A model generated the notes under the pieces. That model was not told where the DNA came from and searched no databases. It saw only the letters and a list, made by a program, of their open reading frames with translations. Below, one piece after another: positions 16,602-25,167 of a stretch of 64,000 nucleotides of DNA. Made by a program: the position numbers and the translations under genes. Location of the stretch: contig NZ_CP083951.1 in assembly GCF_006440675.2 (NCBI RefSeq), positions 3,009,501 through 3,073,500 on the forward strand. The letters are read 5' to 3'. Positions within the stretch are counted from its first letter, which is position 1. Each line of letters starts with the position of its first letter. Source of the DNA: Mesorhizobium sp. B2-8-5. Lineage in GTDB: Bacteria; Pseudomonadota; Alphaproteobacteria; Rhizobiales; Rhizobiaceae.

Positions 16602-17663
16602 ATGAAAAGCTTCGTCTATAATGGCCAGCCGGCGCGCGTCGTCTTCGGATCTGGCACCATTGCAAGGCTGCCGGAGGAGATCGACCGTCTGGGGCTGAAG
16701 CGTGTGCTCGTGTTGGCGACGCCGCCGCAGGAGACCGAAGCCCGGCGGCTTGCCGGTACGCTCGGCGGCACCGCGTCCGGTGTCTATGCCGGGGCGACGA
16801 TGCATACGCCCGTGTCCGTGACCGAGGACGCGCTGCGGGTCGTGGCGGAACTCGAGGCCGACGGGCTGGTCGCGGTCGGCGGCGGCTCCACGACGGGCCT
16901 CGCCAAGGCGATCGCGTTGCGCACCGACCTGCCGCAGATCGTAATGCCGACGACCTATGCCGGCTCGGAAATGACACCCATCCTCGGCGAGACGAAGGAT
17001 GGCGTGAAGGTCACCCAATCGAGCCCGCGCGTGCTGCCGGAAGTGGTCATCTACGACGTCGACCTGACGATGACGCTTCCCGCCGCGTTGTCGGGGACAA
17101 GCGGCATGAACGCCATCGCCCATGCGGTCGAGGCGCTCTACGCGAGGGAAAGCAACCCGGTTATAAACCTGATGGCCGCCGAGGCCATCGGCGCATTGGC
17201 GAGCGCCTTGCCGGTCATCGCCGAGAAGCCGCATGACCGCGATGCACGCTCCAAGGCGCTTTACGGCGCCTGGCTCTGCGGCATCTGCCTCGGCTCGGTC
17301 GGCATGGCGCTGCACCACAAACTTTGCCACACGCTGGGCGGCAGTTTCGATCTGCCGCATGCGGAGACCCATACGATCGTGCTGCCGCATGCGCTGGCCT
17401 ATAACGCCCCCGCCATTCCGGCGGTCATGGAAACCCTGCGGGCCGTGCTGAAGACGAACGACCCGGCGACGGCTCTCTACGATCTTGCGGGCAGGATCGG
17501 CGCAAAGCGCGCCCTGTCTGAGATAGGCATGCCGTCCGACGGGATCGACACCGCGACGGACCGCGCGCTGGCCAATCCCTACTGGAACCCGCGGGCGCTG
17601 GAGCGGGAACCGATCCGGGCTCTTATCGCGCGCGCCTATGCCGGCGAGCCGCCGCAGGCCTGA
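16602..17663 (+). CDS. Maleylacetate reductase
   Basis: A 353-aa iron-type alcohol dehydrogenase-fold protein. It has YNGQPARVVFGSGT at the N-terminus, the dinucleotide motif GGGSTTGLAKAIA (about 93-105), PTTYAGSEMTPI and the His-rich segment HHKLCHTLGGSFDLPHAETH, all characteristic of maleylacetate reductases. It reduces maleylacetate, the ring-cleavage product of hydroxyquinol, to 3-oxoadipate with NAD(P)H. It lies between the YciI-like gene (14 bases) and the dioxygenase (31 bases), as expected for a lower hydroxyquinol pathway. Confidence 0.9.
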   Translation: MKSFVYNGQPARVVFGSGTIARLPEEIDRLGLKRVLVLATPPQETEARRLAGTLGGTASGVYAGATMHTPVSVTEDALRVVAELEADGLVAVGGGSTTGLAKAIALRTDLPQIVMPTTYAGSEMTPILGETKDGVKVTQSSPRVLPEVVIYDVDLTMTLPAALSGTSGMNAIAHAVEALYARESNPVINLMAAEAIGALASALPVIAEKPHDRDARSKALYGAWLCGICLGSVGMALHHKLCHTLGGSFDLPHAETHTIVLPHALAYNAPAIPAVMETLRAVLKTNDPATALYDLAGRIGAKRALSEIGMPSDGIDTATDRALANPYWNPRALEREPIRALIARAYAGEPPQA

Positions 17664-17694
17664 GAACCCGAACGTCCCTGGAGGAGTTATCGCC

Positions 17695-18603
17695 ATGACA
17701 GGCACCGCAGACGCCGCTCGACCGAAATATCCCTATTTCGAGGAAGAGACCTCGGTCGACGTGGTCAACGCGCGCATGGGGCCGGATGTCGACCCGCGCC
17801 TGCGGCAGGTGATGGGCGTGCTGGTGAAGCACCTGCACGCCGCCATCAAGGAGATCGAGCCGACGCATGAGGAGTGGCTGCAAGGCATCAAGTTTCTCAC
17901 CGATGTCGGCAAGATGTGCTCCGACTGGCGGCAGGAATTCATCCTTCTTTCCGATACGCTTGGCGTTTCGATGCTTGTCGACGCGATCAATCACCGGCGT
18001 CCGAACGGCGCCACGGAAAACACCATCCTCGGACCGTTCTATGTGCCGGAGGCCCCGCGCTACGAGCACGGCGCTAACATCTGCCTCGACGGCAAGGGCG
18101 AGCCGATGGTGGTGCGCGGTCGCGTGCTCGACACGCAAGGCAAGCCGATCGCCGGCGCGCTGATCGATGTCTGGCAGACCAATGACGACGGCTTCTACGA
18201 TGTCCAGCAGAAGGACATCCAGCCCGACTGGAATCTGCGCGGGGTCTTCACCGCCGACAAGAAGGGCGAATACTGGTATCGTTCGGTCAAGCCGCGCTAC
18301 TATCCCATCCCCGACGACGGACCGGTCGGAAAGATGCTCGCCGCGCTCGGGCGTCATCCAAACCGGGCGGCGCATGTGCACTACATCGTCAGCGCGCCGG
18401 GTTACGATCCCGTCATCACCCACATCTTCGCGCCCGATTGCCGCTACCTCGCCGAGGACGCCGTCTTCGGCGTGAAGGATTCGCTGATCGCGGATTTCAC
18501 CAAAGTCACCAACCCGGAAAAGGCGCGCGAGCTCGGTTTCGACGCTCCGTTCTGGTCCGTCGAATGGGATTTCGTCATGGCTCCCAAGACCGCCGGAACT
18601 TGA
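17695..18603 (+). CDS. Intradiol ring-cleavage dioxygenase, probable hydroxyquinol 1,2-dioxygenase
   Basis: A 302-aa enzyme with an N-terminal helical dimerisation region (about 1-100) and a beta-sandwich catalytic domain. The Fe(III) ligands read Tyr168 (GFYDVQ), Tyr203 (RYYPIP), His227 and His229 (AAHVHYI). The motif ENTILGPFYVPEAPRYEHGANI is typical of hydroxyquinol and chlorocatechol enzymes. Co-location with maleylacetate reductase favours hydroxyquinol, cleaved to maleylacetate, over catechol; no muconate cycloisomerase is present. Start ATG 17695 has GGAGGAG at 17680-17686. Confidence 0.9.
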   Translation: MTGTADAARPKYPYFEEETSVDVVNARMGPDVDPRLRQVMGVLVKHLHAAIKEIEPTHEEWLQGIKFLTDVGKMCSDWRQEFILLSDTLGVSMLVDAINHRRPNGATENTILGPFYVPEAPRYEHGANICLDGKGEPMVVRGRVLDTQGKPIAGALIDVWQTNDDGFYDVQQKDIQPDWNLRGVFTADKKGEYWYRSVKPRYYPIPDDGPVGKMLAALGRHPNRAAHVHYIVSAPGYDPVITHIFAPDCRYLAEDAVFGVKDSLIADFTKVTNPEKARELGFDAPFWSVEWDFVMAPKTAGT

Positions 18604-18616
18604 GGCTGGTCAGTTT

Positions 18617-18631
18617 CGTCCAAATTGGACA
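18617..18631. promoter_or_regulatory. Operator-like dyad GTCCA-N3-TGGAC, copy 2
   Basis: CGTCCA-AAT-TGGACA, in the 88-base gap before the HTH-solute-binding fusion gene. It suggests that this gene is controlled by the regulator of the hydroxyquinol and importer operons, possibly itself. Confidence 0.7.
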
Positions 18632-18691
18632 AAAGCTGGCGTCGAGCCGCCTGATCGGCGTATCCTTCCGCGCTGGAAGGAGAATGTTCGG

Positions 18692-20383
18692 ATGAACGAT
18701 CACGAGTTCCTGCGCGTTTATGATTTCGTGGATCGCCTGCGCAGACCTTTCCTCGGCGTGACGGATGTCGAGGACGAGGCCGCCTGGCGCATCATCCACT
18801 ACCTCATGCGCTCGGAGCTCGAGGGCTATCCGGTGACGATCAGCAAGCTCGCGCTGGTCTCCAATCTCCCTCACGGCACCGCGATCCGGCGCATCCAGGG
18901 CATGATCGACGGCGGATTGATCGAAAGGCGGGCGGCTTCCGAAACGGCCAAGCGCTTCACGCTTCACCCGACGGCACGCCTCTCGAACCTCGCCATCAAT
19001 TATGCGGCGGAGACAAAAGCCCTGATCGCCGAGATCGTCGGCGGCCGTAACAATGAGGAGCATGAGGCCGACTATTATTTCGGCGCGCCGCAGCGCGGCA
19101 GTCCGATCATCCCGCCGATCAACCTTTTGACCAACAGGGTCACGAAAGGCGTCGAGCTGCAGTTCCTGCTGAACGACGACAATTACTTCGCCGCCATGCG
19201 CAACACGTGGTCGGACTTCCGCAACAATCTGGCGAGCGCCAAGAGCTTCAAGCTGGTGCACCAGAACGATCTTTACCGGGAGGGCCTGGCGAACGGCGCG
19301 CGCACCATCTCGGCCTACGACATGATCGCGATCGACATGCCTTGGCTCGGAGAATTCGCGAGCAAGGGACTTGTCCTGCCGATCGGCGAGACGATCCGCG
19401 AATCCGGCATCAACCCGATGGATTTCCATCCGTCGATCTGGTCGACGACGACCTGGCAGCGCGTCGAATACGGTGTGCCGATCTATTGCACGATAGAGGT
19501 GCTGGCCTGCCGGTCGGATCTCTTCGAAAGCGAGGGGCTGTCGCTGCCGCGCACCTTCGACGACGTCATCAGCGCCGGGCGCGCATTCCACAATCCGGCC
19601 GCGGAACGCTACGGCATCGCCTGGAACGCGGCGCACCGGCCGCTGGCATCGAGCTTCATGTTCTTCCTCGGCTGCTGCGGCCAGAGCGTGCTGTCGATCC
19701 GCCGCACGCCGACGGGCTATTCCACCGAAAACCTCGATGCGCAGCATATGCGGCCGCAGATCGACAGCGAAGCCGGCCTGCTGGCGCTCGACTACATGCA
19801 TCGCATGCTGGAGATCGCCCAGCCCGGCGCGCTCGAGGCGCATTGGGACGATTCCTGCGCGGTCTTCCTGCGCGGCCAGAGCGCGATGGGCTATGTCTGG
19901 ACGATGCGCGCCGCCCAGTTCGAGGCCGAAGTCCGCTCCGCCGTCAAGCGCCGCGTGGCCTACGTTCCGCAGCCTTCAGGACCGGGCGGCACCAACACCT
20001 CGCCGATCGGCGGGTTCCTGTTGTGCATCCCTTCCAACATCGATCCGAAGCGTCTGCCGCTGGCGGCCGAAGCGCTGGCCTGGATGGCATCGCGCGAGGC
20101 GATGAAGGAGCATGTGAAGAACGGTTTTCCCGTCGCGCCGCGTTTCTCGGTCAGCGCGGATCCGGAGGCGATCGGCAGCTCGCAGCTCGTGCGCTTCGTC
20201 GGCAGCCTCGCCAACCGCAATCTGCTGCGCAACTGGCAGCGCCCGCCGGTGCCGTTCTACACCGGCATGGAGCGCATCATCGGCGAGGAGGTTCACGACG
20301 CGCTTTCCGGCCGCAAATCCGACCGAGTGGCCCTGAAAGACGCCCAGGACCGCATCGAGCGGATCGTCGACCGCGTCGGCTGA
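18692..20383 (+). CDS. Winged-helix domain fused to a MalE-class (SBP_bac_1-like) solute-binding domain; probable regulator
   Basis: A 563-aa protein with no signal peptide. Residues about 45-115 form a MarR-like winged helix (YPVTISKLALVSNLPHGTAIR, then GGLIERR and KRFTLHPTARL). From about 130 to the C-terminus it reads as a family 1 extracellular solute-binding protein: KGVELQFLLND, IAIDMPWLGEFASKGLVLPI, YGVPIYCTIEVLACRSDLF, GQSAMGYVWTM and IGGFLLCIPSN. The DNA-binding head and missing signal peptide imply a cytoplasmic one-component sensor. Usual HTH-binding-protein fusions (LacI type) use the type I fold; the MalE-class fold is unusual. It lies after the hydroxyquinol genes, and GTCCA-N3-TGGAC dyads flank its presumed targets. 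Confidence 0.8.
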   Translation: MNDHEFLRVYDFVDRLRRPFLGVTDVEDEAAWRIIHYLMRSELEGYPVTISKLALVSNLPHGTAIRRIQGMIDGGLIERRAASETAKRFTLHPTARLSNLAINYAAETKALIAEIVGGRNNEEHEADYYFGAPQRGSPIIPPINLLTNRVTKGVELQFLLNDDNYFAAMRNTWSDFRNNLASAKSFKLVHQNDLYREGLANGARTISAYDMIAIDMPWLGEFASKGLVLPIGETIRESGINPMDFHPSIWSTTTWQRVEYGVPIYCTIEVLACRSDLFESEGLSLPRTFDDVISAGRAFHNPAAERYGIAWNAAHRPLASSFMFFLGCCGQSVLSIRRTPTGYSTENLDAQHMRPQIDSEAGLLALDYMHRMLEIAQPGALEAHWDDSCAVFLRGQSAMGYVWTMRAAQFEAEVRSAVKRRVAYVPQPSGPGGTNTSPIGGFLLCIPSNIDPKRLPLAAEALAWMASREAMKEHVKNGFPVAPRFSVSADPEAIGSSQLVRFVGSLANRNLLRNWQRPPVPFYTGMERIIGEEVHDALSGRKSDRVALKDAQDRIERIVDRVG

Positions 20384-20458
20384 ATCCGTTTTCTTGCGAC
20401 GCGCCTTGAAGCAGTTCAGCGTTTGATGGAATCGCCTGCTGCAACTCCTTGTTTTTGC

Positions 20459-20555
20459 GCAATTCCACAGGAAAACCGCAGTGCGGTTCTCCTGAAATCT
20501 CTTTGTTTTGACGCAATTCCGGACGGAAAACCGCTCACACTTTTCCGGGAATTGC
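20459..20555. repeat. Dispersed GCAATTCC hairpin repeats between convergent genes
   Basis: A partial copy starts at GCAATTCC (20459-20466) and contains a hairpin at about 20468-20494 (CAGGA...TCCTG with a GCGGTT core). A full copy (20513-20555) has arms GCAATTCC/GGAATTGC and ends directly against the stop codon of the convergent SDR gene. The hairpins may serve as a bidirectional transcription stop. Confidence 0.75.
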
Positions 20556-21362
20556 TTAGGCGATCGCTCGTATCGAGCCGCCATCCACGCCCCAGACGGA
20601 GGAGGTGACGAAGGAGGCGAGATCGGAGGCCAGGAACACGATGACGTTAGCCACTTCCTCCGGCTTGCCGAGGCGGCCGAGCGGCAGCTGGCGCAGCGAC
20701 ATCTCGTGCTCGACGGCCTTCTGCGGCTCCATATTGTGGAACTTGCCCATGGTTTCGGCAAAGCCGCCGGGCTGGGTCCAGAACGGCGTCCAGATCGGGC
20801 CGGGAGCCACGGCGTTGATGCGGATGTTGTTGGCGCCTTCGGTGCGCGCCAGACCCTTGGTCAGGGCGAGCACCGCCGCCTTGGACGCCGAGTAGTCGAT
20901 CGGAACGCCTTCTGGCTGACGCGCAAGGTCCGAGCCGTTGTTGACGATCGCGCCGTGTCCCTGCTTGCGCATGACCGGCAGGACGACGCGCGTCGTGCGG
21001 ACATAGCTCATGAAGTTGAGCGAGAAGGTCTTGTCCCACTCGGCGTCGGTCAGTTGGTCGAAGGTCCGCACCGCGCCGGCGCCGACATTGTTGACGAGGA
21101 CGTCGACCGTGCCGCCGAAATGGGCGATGGCGGCCGTCACTTTCTTCTCGATATCATCTGCCGAGGAAAGGTCGGCCTTGAACGTCGCGGCCGTGCCGCC
21201 GGCAGCCGTGACCGCGGCCGACGTCTCGGCGAGGGCCGCTTCGTCGATGTCGAAAAGCGCCACGCGGCTTGCCTCGCGGCCGAACGCTATCGCCGTTTCG
21301 CGGCCGATGCCCTTCGCCGCCCCGGTGATCAGCACCACCTTGCCCTTGAGATTGGTTTCCAT
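20556..21362 (-). CDS. SDR family dehydrogenase (last gene of the importer operon)
   Basis: A 268-aa classical SDR: cofactor motif TGAAKGIG (about 14-21), FDIDEAAL after strand 2 (an acidic residue favouring NAD), NNVGAG, catalytic Ser in NGSD, YSASKAA (Tyr and Lys) and a C-terminal GVDGGSIRAIA. ATG 21362 follows GGGAGGATCAAA. It oxidises or reduces a hydroxyl on the imported substrate or an intermediate. It lies 11 bases after the TIM-barrel gene and ends the operon that starts at 27671. Confidence 0.85.
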   Translation of the reverse strand: METNLKGKVVLITGAAKGIGRETAIAFGREASRVALFDIDEAALAETSAAVTAAGGTAATFKADLSSADDIEKKVTAAIAHFGGTVDVLVNNVGAGAVRTFDQLTDAEWDKTFSLNFMSYVRTTRVVLPVMRKQGHGAIVNNGSDLARQPEGVPIDYSASKAAVLALTKGLARTEGANNIRINAVAPGPIWTPFWTQPGGFAETMGKFHNMEPQKAVEHEMSLRQLPLGRLGKPEEVANVIVFLASDLASFVTSSVWGVDGGSIRAIA

Positions 21363-21373
21363 TTTGATCCTCC

Positions 21374-22231
21374 CTATCTTGCGGCGAATTGCGCCATGGT
21401 TGTTTCGAACGAGCGTCGCGCCGCCTCTTCGAGCGGCAGCACGCGATGCCTCTTTGAAATCACTTCGACCGAGTAGAAGCCGTCGAAGCCGGTCTTGCGG
21501 ATCGCGTCGATGAAGGCGGGGGGATTGAGCACGCCCTCGCCACAGAGCCGGCGTTCGTAGATCGTGTCTTCCCAAAGCGTGCCGACGACCTTCTCATCCG
21601 CGTCGTCGAGCTCGACCGAGACGACATATTGTTTTGGCACGGCGGCGACGGCTTCGTAGGGGATGCCGCCGCGGCCGATATGCCAGATGTCGAGCAGCAG
21701 GCCACCATTGGCGTTTGCCGCGCCTTCGACGATGGCGCGCGCGGTTTCCAGGGTGCGCACGTTGGAGAACGGCATCACCTCCACCGCGATCCTAGTTCCG
21801 TAACGGGCGGCGTCGTCGCAGATCGCGGCGAAGCTGTCCGTGACCTGCGCAAGGTCGATCGTGTCGGCATCGAATTCCGGCGCGATCTTGACGTCGCGGG
21901 CGCCGAGCGCCTCCGCCGCCTCGAAGAGCTCGCGCCGAACCTTGTCCGATGCGGCGCGCAGGGCGCCCGACGCGAACCAGTGGGTGATGAACTCCAGCTC
22001 GACATGCGGCATGCCATTGGCCTCGAGGATGCGGCGCATCTCCTTCAGGCCGATCTTCTCGCGCGTCGCCTGCAGATCGGCATGGATCAGGCCGACGCCC
22101 TTGTATCCGGCCCTGGCCGCCGCCTCGACACGCCGGGCGAACGGAAAGGGACTGATCTCGTTCGGCGCGAACGGATAGACGTCGCCGGAGATGGTCCAGT
22201 AGGCGGCGACGAGTTCAATGGGTTTGCTCAT
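21374..22231 (-). CDS. Sugar phosphate isomerase/epimerase-like TIM-barrel protein
   Basis: A 285-aa protein of the AP-endonuclease-2-like TIM-barrel family, which includes inosose dehydratase, IolI-type isomerases and 3-dehydroshikimate dehydratase. Visible metal-ligand candidates are Glu in AVEVMPF, Asp and His in LLLDIWHIGRGG, and Glu in YSVEVISK. Of the two adjacent ATGs I prefer 22231, 6 bases after AGGAG; 22234 is only 3 away. It sits between two SDR genes in an operon sharing an operator with hydroxyquinol genes. That makes dehydration of a cyclic keto-polyol an attractive role, but this is inference. Confidence 0.75.
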   Translation of the reverse strand: MSKPIELVAAYWTISGDVYPFAPNEISPFPFARRVEAAARAGYKGVGLIHADLQATREKIGLKEMRRILEANGMPHVELEFITHWFASGALRAASDKVRRELFEAAEALGARDVKIAPEFDADTIDLAQVTDSFAAICDDAARYGTRIAVEVMPFSNVRTLETARAIVEGAANANGGLLLDIWHIGRGGIPYEAVAAVPKQYVVSVELDDADEKVVGTLWEDTIYERRLCGEGVLNPPAFIDAIRKTGFDGFYSVEVISKRHRVLPLEEAARRSFETTMAQFAAR

Positions 22232-22241
22232 CATGTTCTCC

Positions 22242-23039
22242 TCAGACCGAGGCGCCTTCCGACCCGGTGCGGAAATCGAAGCTGGTCGTCAGGCCGCCGT
22301 CGGCGATGATCTCGGCGCCATTGAGCGCAGTGGAGGCGTCAGAAAGCAGGAAGAGGCCGGCGCGGGCGACCTCGGCCGGATCAAGGATGCGGCCGGCCGG
22401 CTGGCGGTTGGCGCGCGCGGCGAGGAAGCGGTCCGGATCGTTGGCGGATTTCATGTGCCGCTCGAAGAGGCCGGCGAGCATCGGCCCGGGGCTCAGCACG
22501 TTCGCGCGTATGCCCTGGCGCGCATGGTCCATCGCAACTGTGCGGGTAAGCTGGCGGACCGCGCCCTTCGAGGCGGCGTAGACGGCAAGCTGCTGCTCGG
22601 CGAAGGTCGCGTCGATGCTGGCGACCGCCACGATCGGGCCGCCGCCGCGCGCGGTCATCAACGGCAGCATGGCGCGAAAGGCGAGCGCCGTGCCGATGAA
22701 ATTGACCGACATGGTCCTTTCCATCGCCGCCTTGTCGAATTCGAGGATGGTGCCGACATTCAGCATGGCCGCCGACGTCACGAGGCCAAGCGTTCCAGGA
22801 TTTTCCCTGGTGATCATGTCCGTGATGCCGGCCCAGGTCGCCTCGTCGGTAACGTCGCCCCGGACATGCGAATAGCGTTCGCTTGCAAGACTCTCGGGCG
22901 CCGGCGCGAGATCGACGCCGATCGTGCGCACGCCGCTGTCGGTCAGCAGCCGGGCAATGTTGGTACCAAGACCAGAAGCCGTTCCGGAGACCACGACAAG
23001 GTCCGGCAAGGCGTTGCTAAAGACTGGCTCCGTGGCCAT
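22242..23039 (-). CDS. SDR family oxidoreductase
   Basis: A 265-aa SDR with a modified cofactor loop (VSGTASGLGTNIARLL), Asp after strand 2 (GVDLAPA, favouring NAD), AVASIDA with the catalytic Ser, YAASKGA with Tyr and Lys, and a C-terminal IADGGLTTSFD. Start 23039 follows GAGGAATACCCC. It lies just after the binding-protein gene and 10 bases before the TIM-barrel gene. It is probably the first oxidation step on the imported polyol; the direction is unproven. Confidence 0.85.
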   Translation of the reverse strand: MATEPVFSNALPDLVVVSGTASGLGTNIARLLTDSGVRTIGVDLAPAPESLASERYSHVRGDVTDEATWAGITDMITRENPGTLGLVTSAAMLNVGTILEFDKAAMERTMSVNFIGTALAFRAMLPLMTARGGGPIVAVASIDATFAEQQLAVYAASKGAVRQLTRTVAMDHARQGIRANVLSPGPMLAGLFERHMKSANDPDRFLAARANRQPAGRILDPAEVARAGLFLLSDASTALNGAEIIADGGLTTSFDFRTGSEGASV

Positions 23040-23072
23040 GGGGTATTCCTCTTTTCTGACGTCGGGAAGGGT

Positions 23073-23100
23073 GAGGCACGGCGGCGGGCCGCCGTGCCTC
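23073..23100 (-). terminator. Strong hairpin directly after the binding-protein gene
   Basis: GAGGCACGGCGGC / GCCGCCGTGCCTC form a perfect 13-bp palindromic stem 12 bases beyond the binding-protein stop. No T-run follows on the minus strand. It probably stabilises the upstream mRNA end or attenuates transcription rather than terminating fully. Confidence 0.6.
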
Positions 23101-23112
23101 GGATGCGGATAA

Positions 23113-24090
23113 TCAGCGGCCGAGCGCGGCGTTGCAGTCGGCGACGTTGGCCTTGGTGATGATCTCGTGCGGCAGGAAGATCTGCTTCTCCACCTTCTTG
23201 CCGTCGAGGAGATCGGCGACAGCCTGCGCGGCATATTTGCCGTCGTCGATCGGCGACTGCAGGACGGTGGCGTATTGCGTACCGTCCTTGATCTGGTTGA
23301 CGCCCTCGATCGAGCAGTTGGAGCCGACCAGGACCAGGCTTGCCGGATCGATGCCGGCGCGCTTGGCGGCGACGATCACGCCTGACATCATGTTGTCGGC
23401 CTGCGCATAGACGCCCTTCACGCTTGAGCCGAGTTGGGTGAAGAGGGCGGCGGCGGCATCCGTCGCCTTGGTCTGGTCCCAGTTGCCGTTCTGCTTGCCG
23501 GCCACCTGAATGCCGCTTGCCTTCTTGCCCAGGACATCCTCGAAGCCCTGCGAGCGCTGGATCTGAGGCGGTGTTCCGGGAACGCCCTCGACGATGAAGA
23601 CCTTGCCGTCGCTGCCGAGCTTCTTGTCGGAGAAACCCTTGATCATGGCTTCGCCGGCGGACTCGCCGTTGCCGATGTCCGACGGGCCGGTGAAGACGTC
23701 CCAGAATTGCGAATATTTCTCGTCCGGCCGCGAGTTGGTGATCACCAGCGGGATGCCGGCCTGCTTGATCTTGCGTAGCGACGGCACGATGGCGCTCGCA
23801 TCCGCGGGCCAAAGCACGATCGCGTCCGGCTTCTGGGCGATTGCCTGGTCGACCTGCGAGGCCTGCTCGGCGGCGTCGTAGTTGTTGATCTTGACCTCGA
23901 GATCGATGCCCGCGGCGGCCGCGACCTCCTTGAAGGCGCGCTGGTGGAGCGCGCAATATTCGCATTCCTCGGTGACCGTCAGCAGGATCACCTTCGCGCC
24001 CTTGGCCGCGGCGAAGGCCATTCCCGGCGCCATCAGCCCTCCGACGACCGTGGTCGCCAGCAAAAGTTTGGTGAGTTTTGCGAAGTTCAT
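23113..24090 (-). CDS. Ribose-type sugar ABC transporter substrate-binding protein of the hydroxyquinol-linked operon
   Basis: A 325-aa periplasmic protein. The signal peptide is MNFAKLTKLLLATTVVGGLM, with cleavage near AFAAA, followed by a type I fold (EVKINNYDAAEQASQVDQAI, KPDAIVLWPADASAI, VYAQADNMMSGVIVAAKRAG). A CEYC segment near the start of the mature protein is unusual. Start 24090 follows GGGAGGAG; upstream in-frame codons have no ribosome site. It delivers ligand to the permeases at 24180 and 25168. The ligand is probably sugar-like or cyclitol-like, by family. Confidence 0.9.
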   Translation of the reverse strand: MNFAKLTKLLLATTVVGGLMAPGMAFAAAKGAKVILLTVTEECEYCALHQRAFKEVAAAAGIDLEVKINNYDAAEQASQVDQAIAQKPDAIVLWPADASAIVPSLRKIKQAGIPLVITNSRPDEKYSQFWDVFTGPSDIGNGESAGEAMIKGFSDKKLGSDGKVFIVEGVPGTPPQIQRSQGFEDVLGKKASGIQVAGKQNGNWDQTKATDAAAALFTQLGSSVKGVYAQADNMMSGVIVAAKRAGIDPASLVLVGSNCSIEGVNQIKDGTQYATVLQSPIDDGKYAAQAVADLLDGKKVEKQIFLPHEIITKANVADCNAALGR

Positions 24091-24179
24091 TTTGGTTACT
24101 CCTCCCGTTTCAAGGTTGCACGTTCCCCCGCACCGCCGATCGGCTCGGCGGCGTTGCAAGGATCCGTCGGTTGTTTCCG

Positions 24180-25163
24180 CTAGGCGGAATGCACAGCCCG
24201 CGACATTGCGAGCCGTTCGCTCATCCATGCGCCCAACTGACCGTCGAGCAGCACGATCCCCATCAGCACGAGGCCGTTGGCGAAGAGAATCCCCGTCGCC
24301 CCCATGCCGATCAGACTCAGTCCATTGTTCATCACCGTCAGGATCAGCGATCCGAGCAGGACATGCGCGGGTGTGCCGGAGCCGCCGCTGAGGGCGACGC
24401 CGCCGACGATCGCGGCCGAGACGGCCTGCAGCATCAGCGTGCTGCCGGTGGTCGCCGCGGCGCTGGCGAGGCTCATCGACAGCAGGCTTCCCGCGAGCGC
24501 GGCCGTGGCGGCGGAAAGCACGAAGACGATCACCAGCGAGCGGCCGACCCTGGCGCCGCTCGCCGCCGCGACCTGGGGCTTGCTGCCGACGACGCGGATG
24601 TCGCGTCCCATCAGCGTGTAGTGCATGAACAGACCGACGAGCAGGAAAGCGGCAAGCGTCACGACGCTGCGCCAGGAAAGGACGGTCAGCAGCGGATCGT
24701 CCAGGGCCATGCCGAGGTCGAAATTGTCGGTGCTGATGACCTTGCCGCCGGCGAGCCAGAAGGCGAAGCCGGAGAGCGCCATCATCGAGCCGACCGAGAC
24801 AACGAGCGACGACACCTTGAAGCGGCTGATCACGAAGGCATTGACCAAGCCGACAAGCACGGCGAACGCCAGCGCGGCGACCACGCCATGGACGAGATTG
24901 CCGGCGCCGATGACGAGCGTGATCAGGCCGCCCACGGCGACCATGGAGCCGACGCTCAGATCGAACTCGCCGGCAATCATCGTCAACGACAGACCGAGCG
25001 CGACCATGCCGAGCAGTGCGAAGGACTGCATGAGCGCATAGAGATTGCGGCCGCTGATAAAAGCCGGATTCCAGATCGCGAAGGTGGCGACGAGAGCGGC
25101 GAGAAGGACAAGGCGCAGCAGCGTCGCGCCGGAAATCATCTTCGACTTGCGGATCGCGGCCAT
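24180..25163 (-). CDS. Sugar ABC transporter permease (CUT2)
   Basis: A 327-aa permease with the family motifs LTMIAGEFDLSVGSMVAVGG and AAIVGGVALSGGSGTPAHVLLGS. AGGAGG precedes the ATG, inside the end of the previous gene. It pairs with the permease at 25168 and is served by the ATPase at 26169. Confidence 0.92.
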   Translation of the reverse strand: MAAIRKSKMISGATLLRLVLLAALVATFAIWNPAFISGRNLYALMQSFALLGMVALGLSLTMIAGEFDLSVGSMVAVGGLITLVIGAGNLVHGVVAALAFAVLVGLVNAFVISRFKVSSLVVSVGSMMALSGFAFWLAGGKVISTDNFDLGMALDDPLLTVLSWRSVVTLAAFLLVGLFMHYTLMGRDIRVVGSKPQVAAASGARVGRSLVIVFVLSAATAALAGSLLSMSLASAAATTGSTLMLQAVSAAIVGGVALSGGSGTPAHVLLGSLILTVMNNGLSLIGMGATGILFANGLVLMGIVLLDGQLGAWMSERLAMSRAVHSA

Positions 25164-25167
25164 GGTC

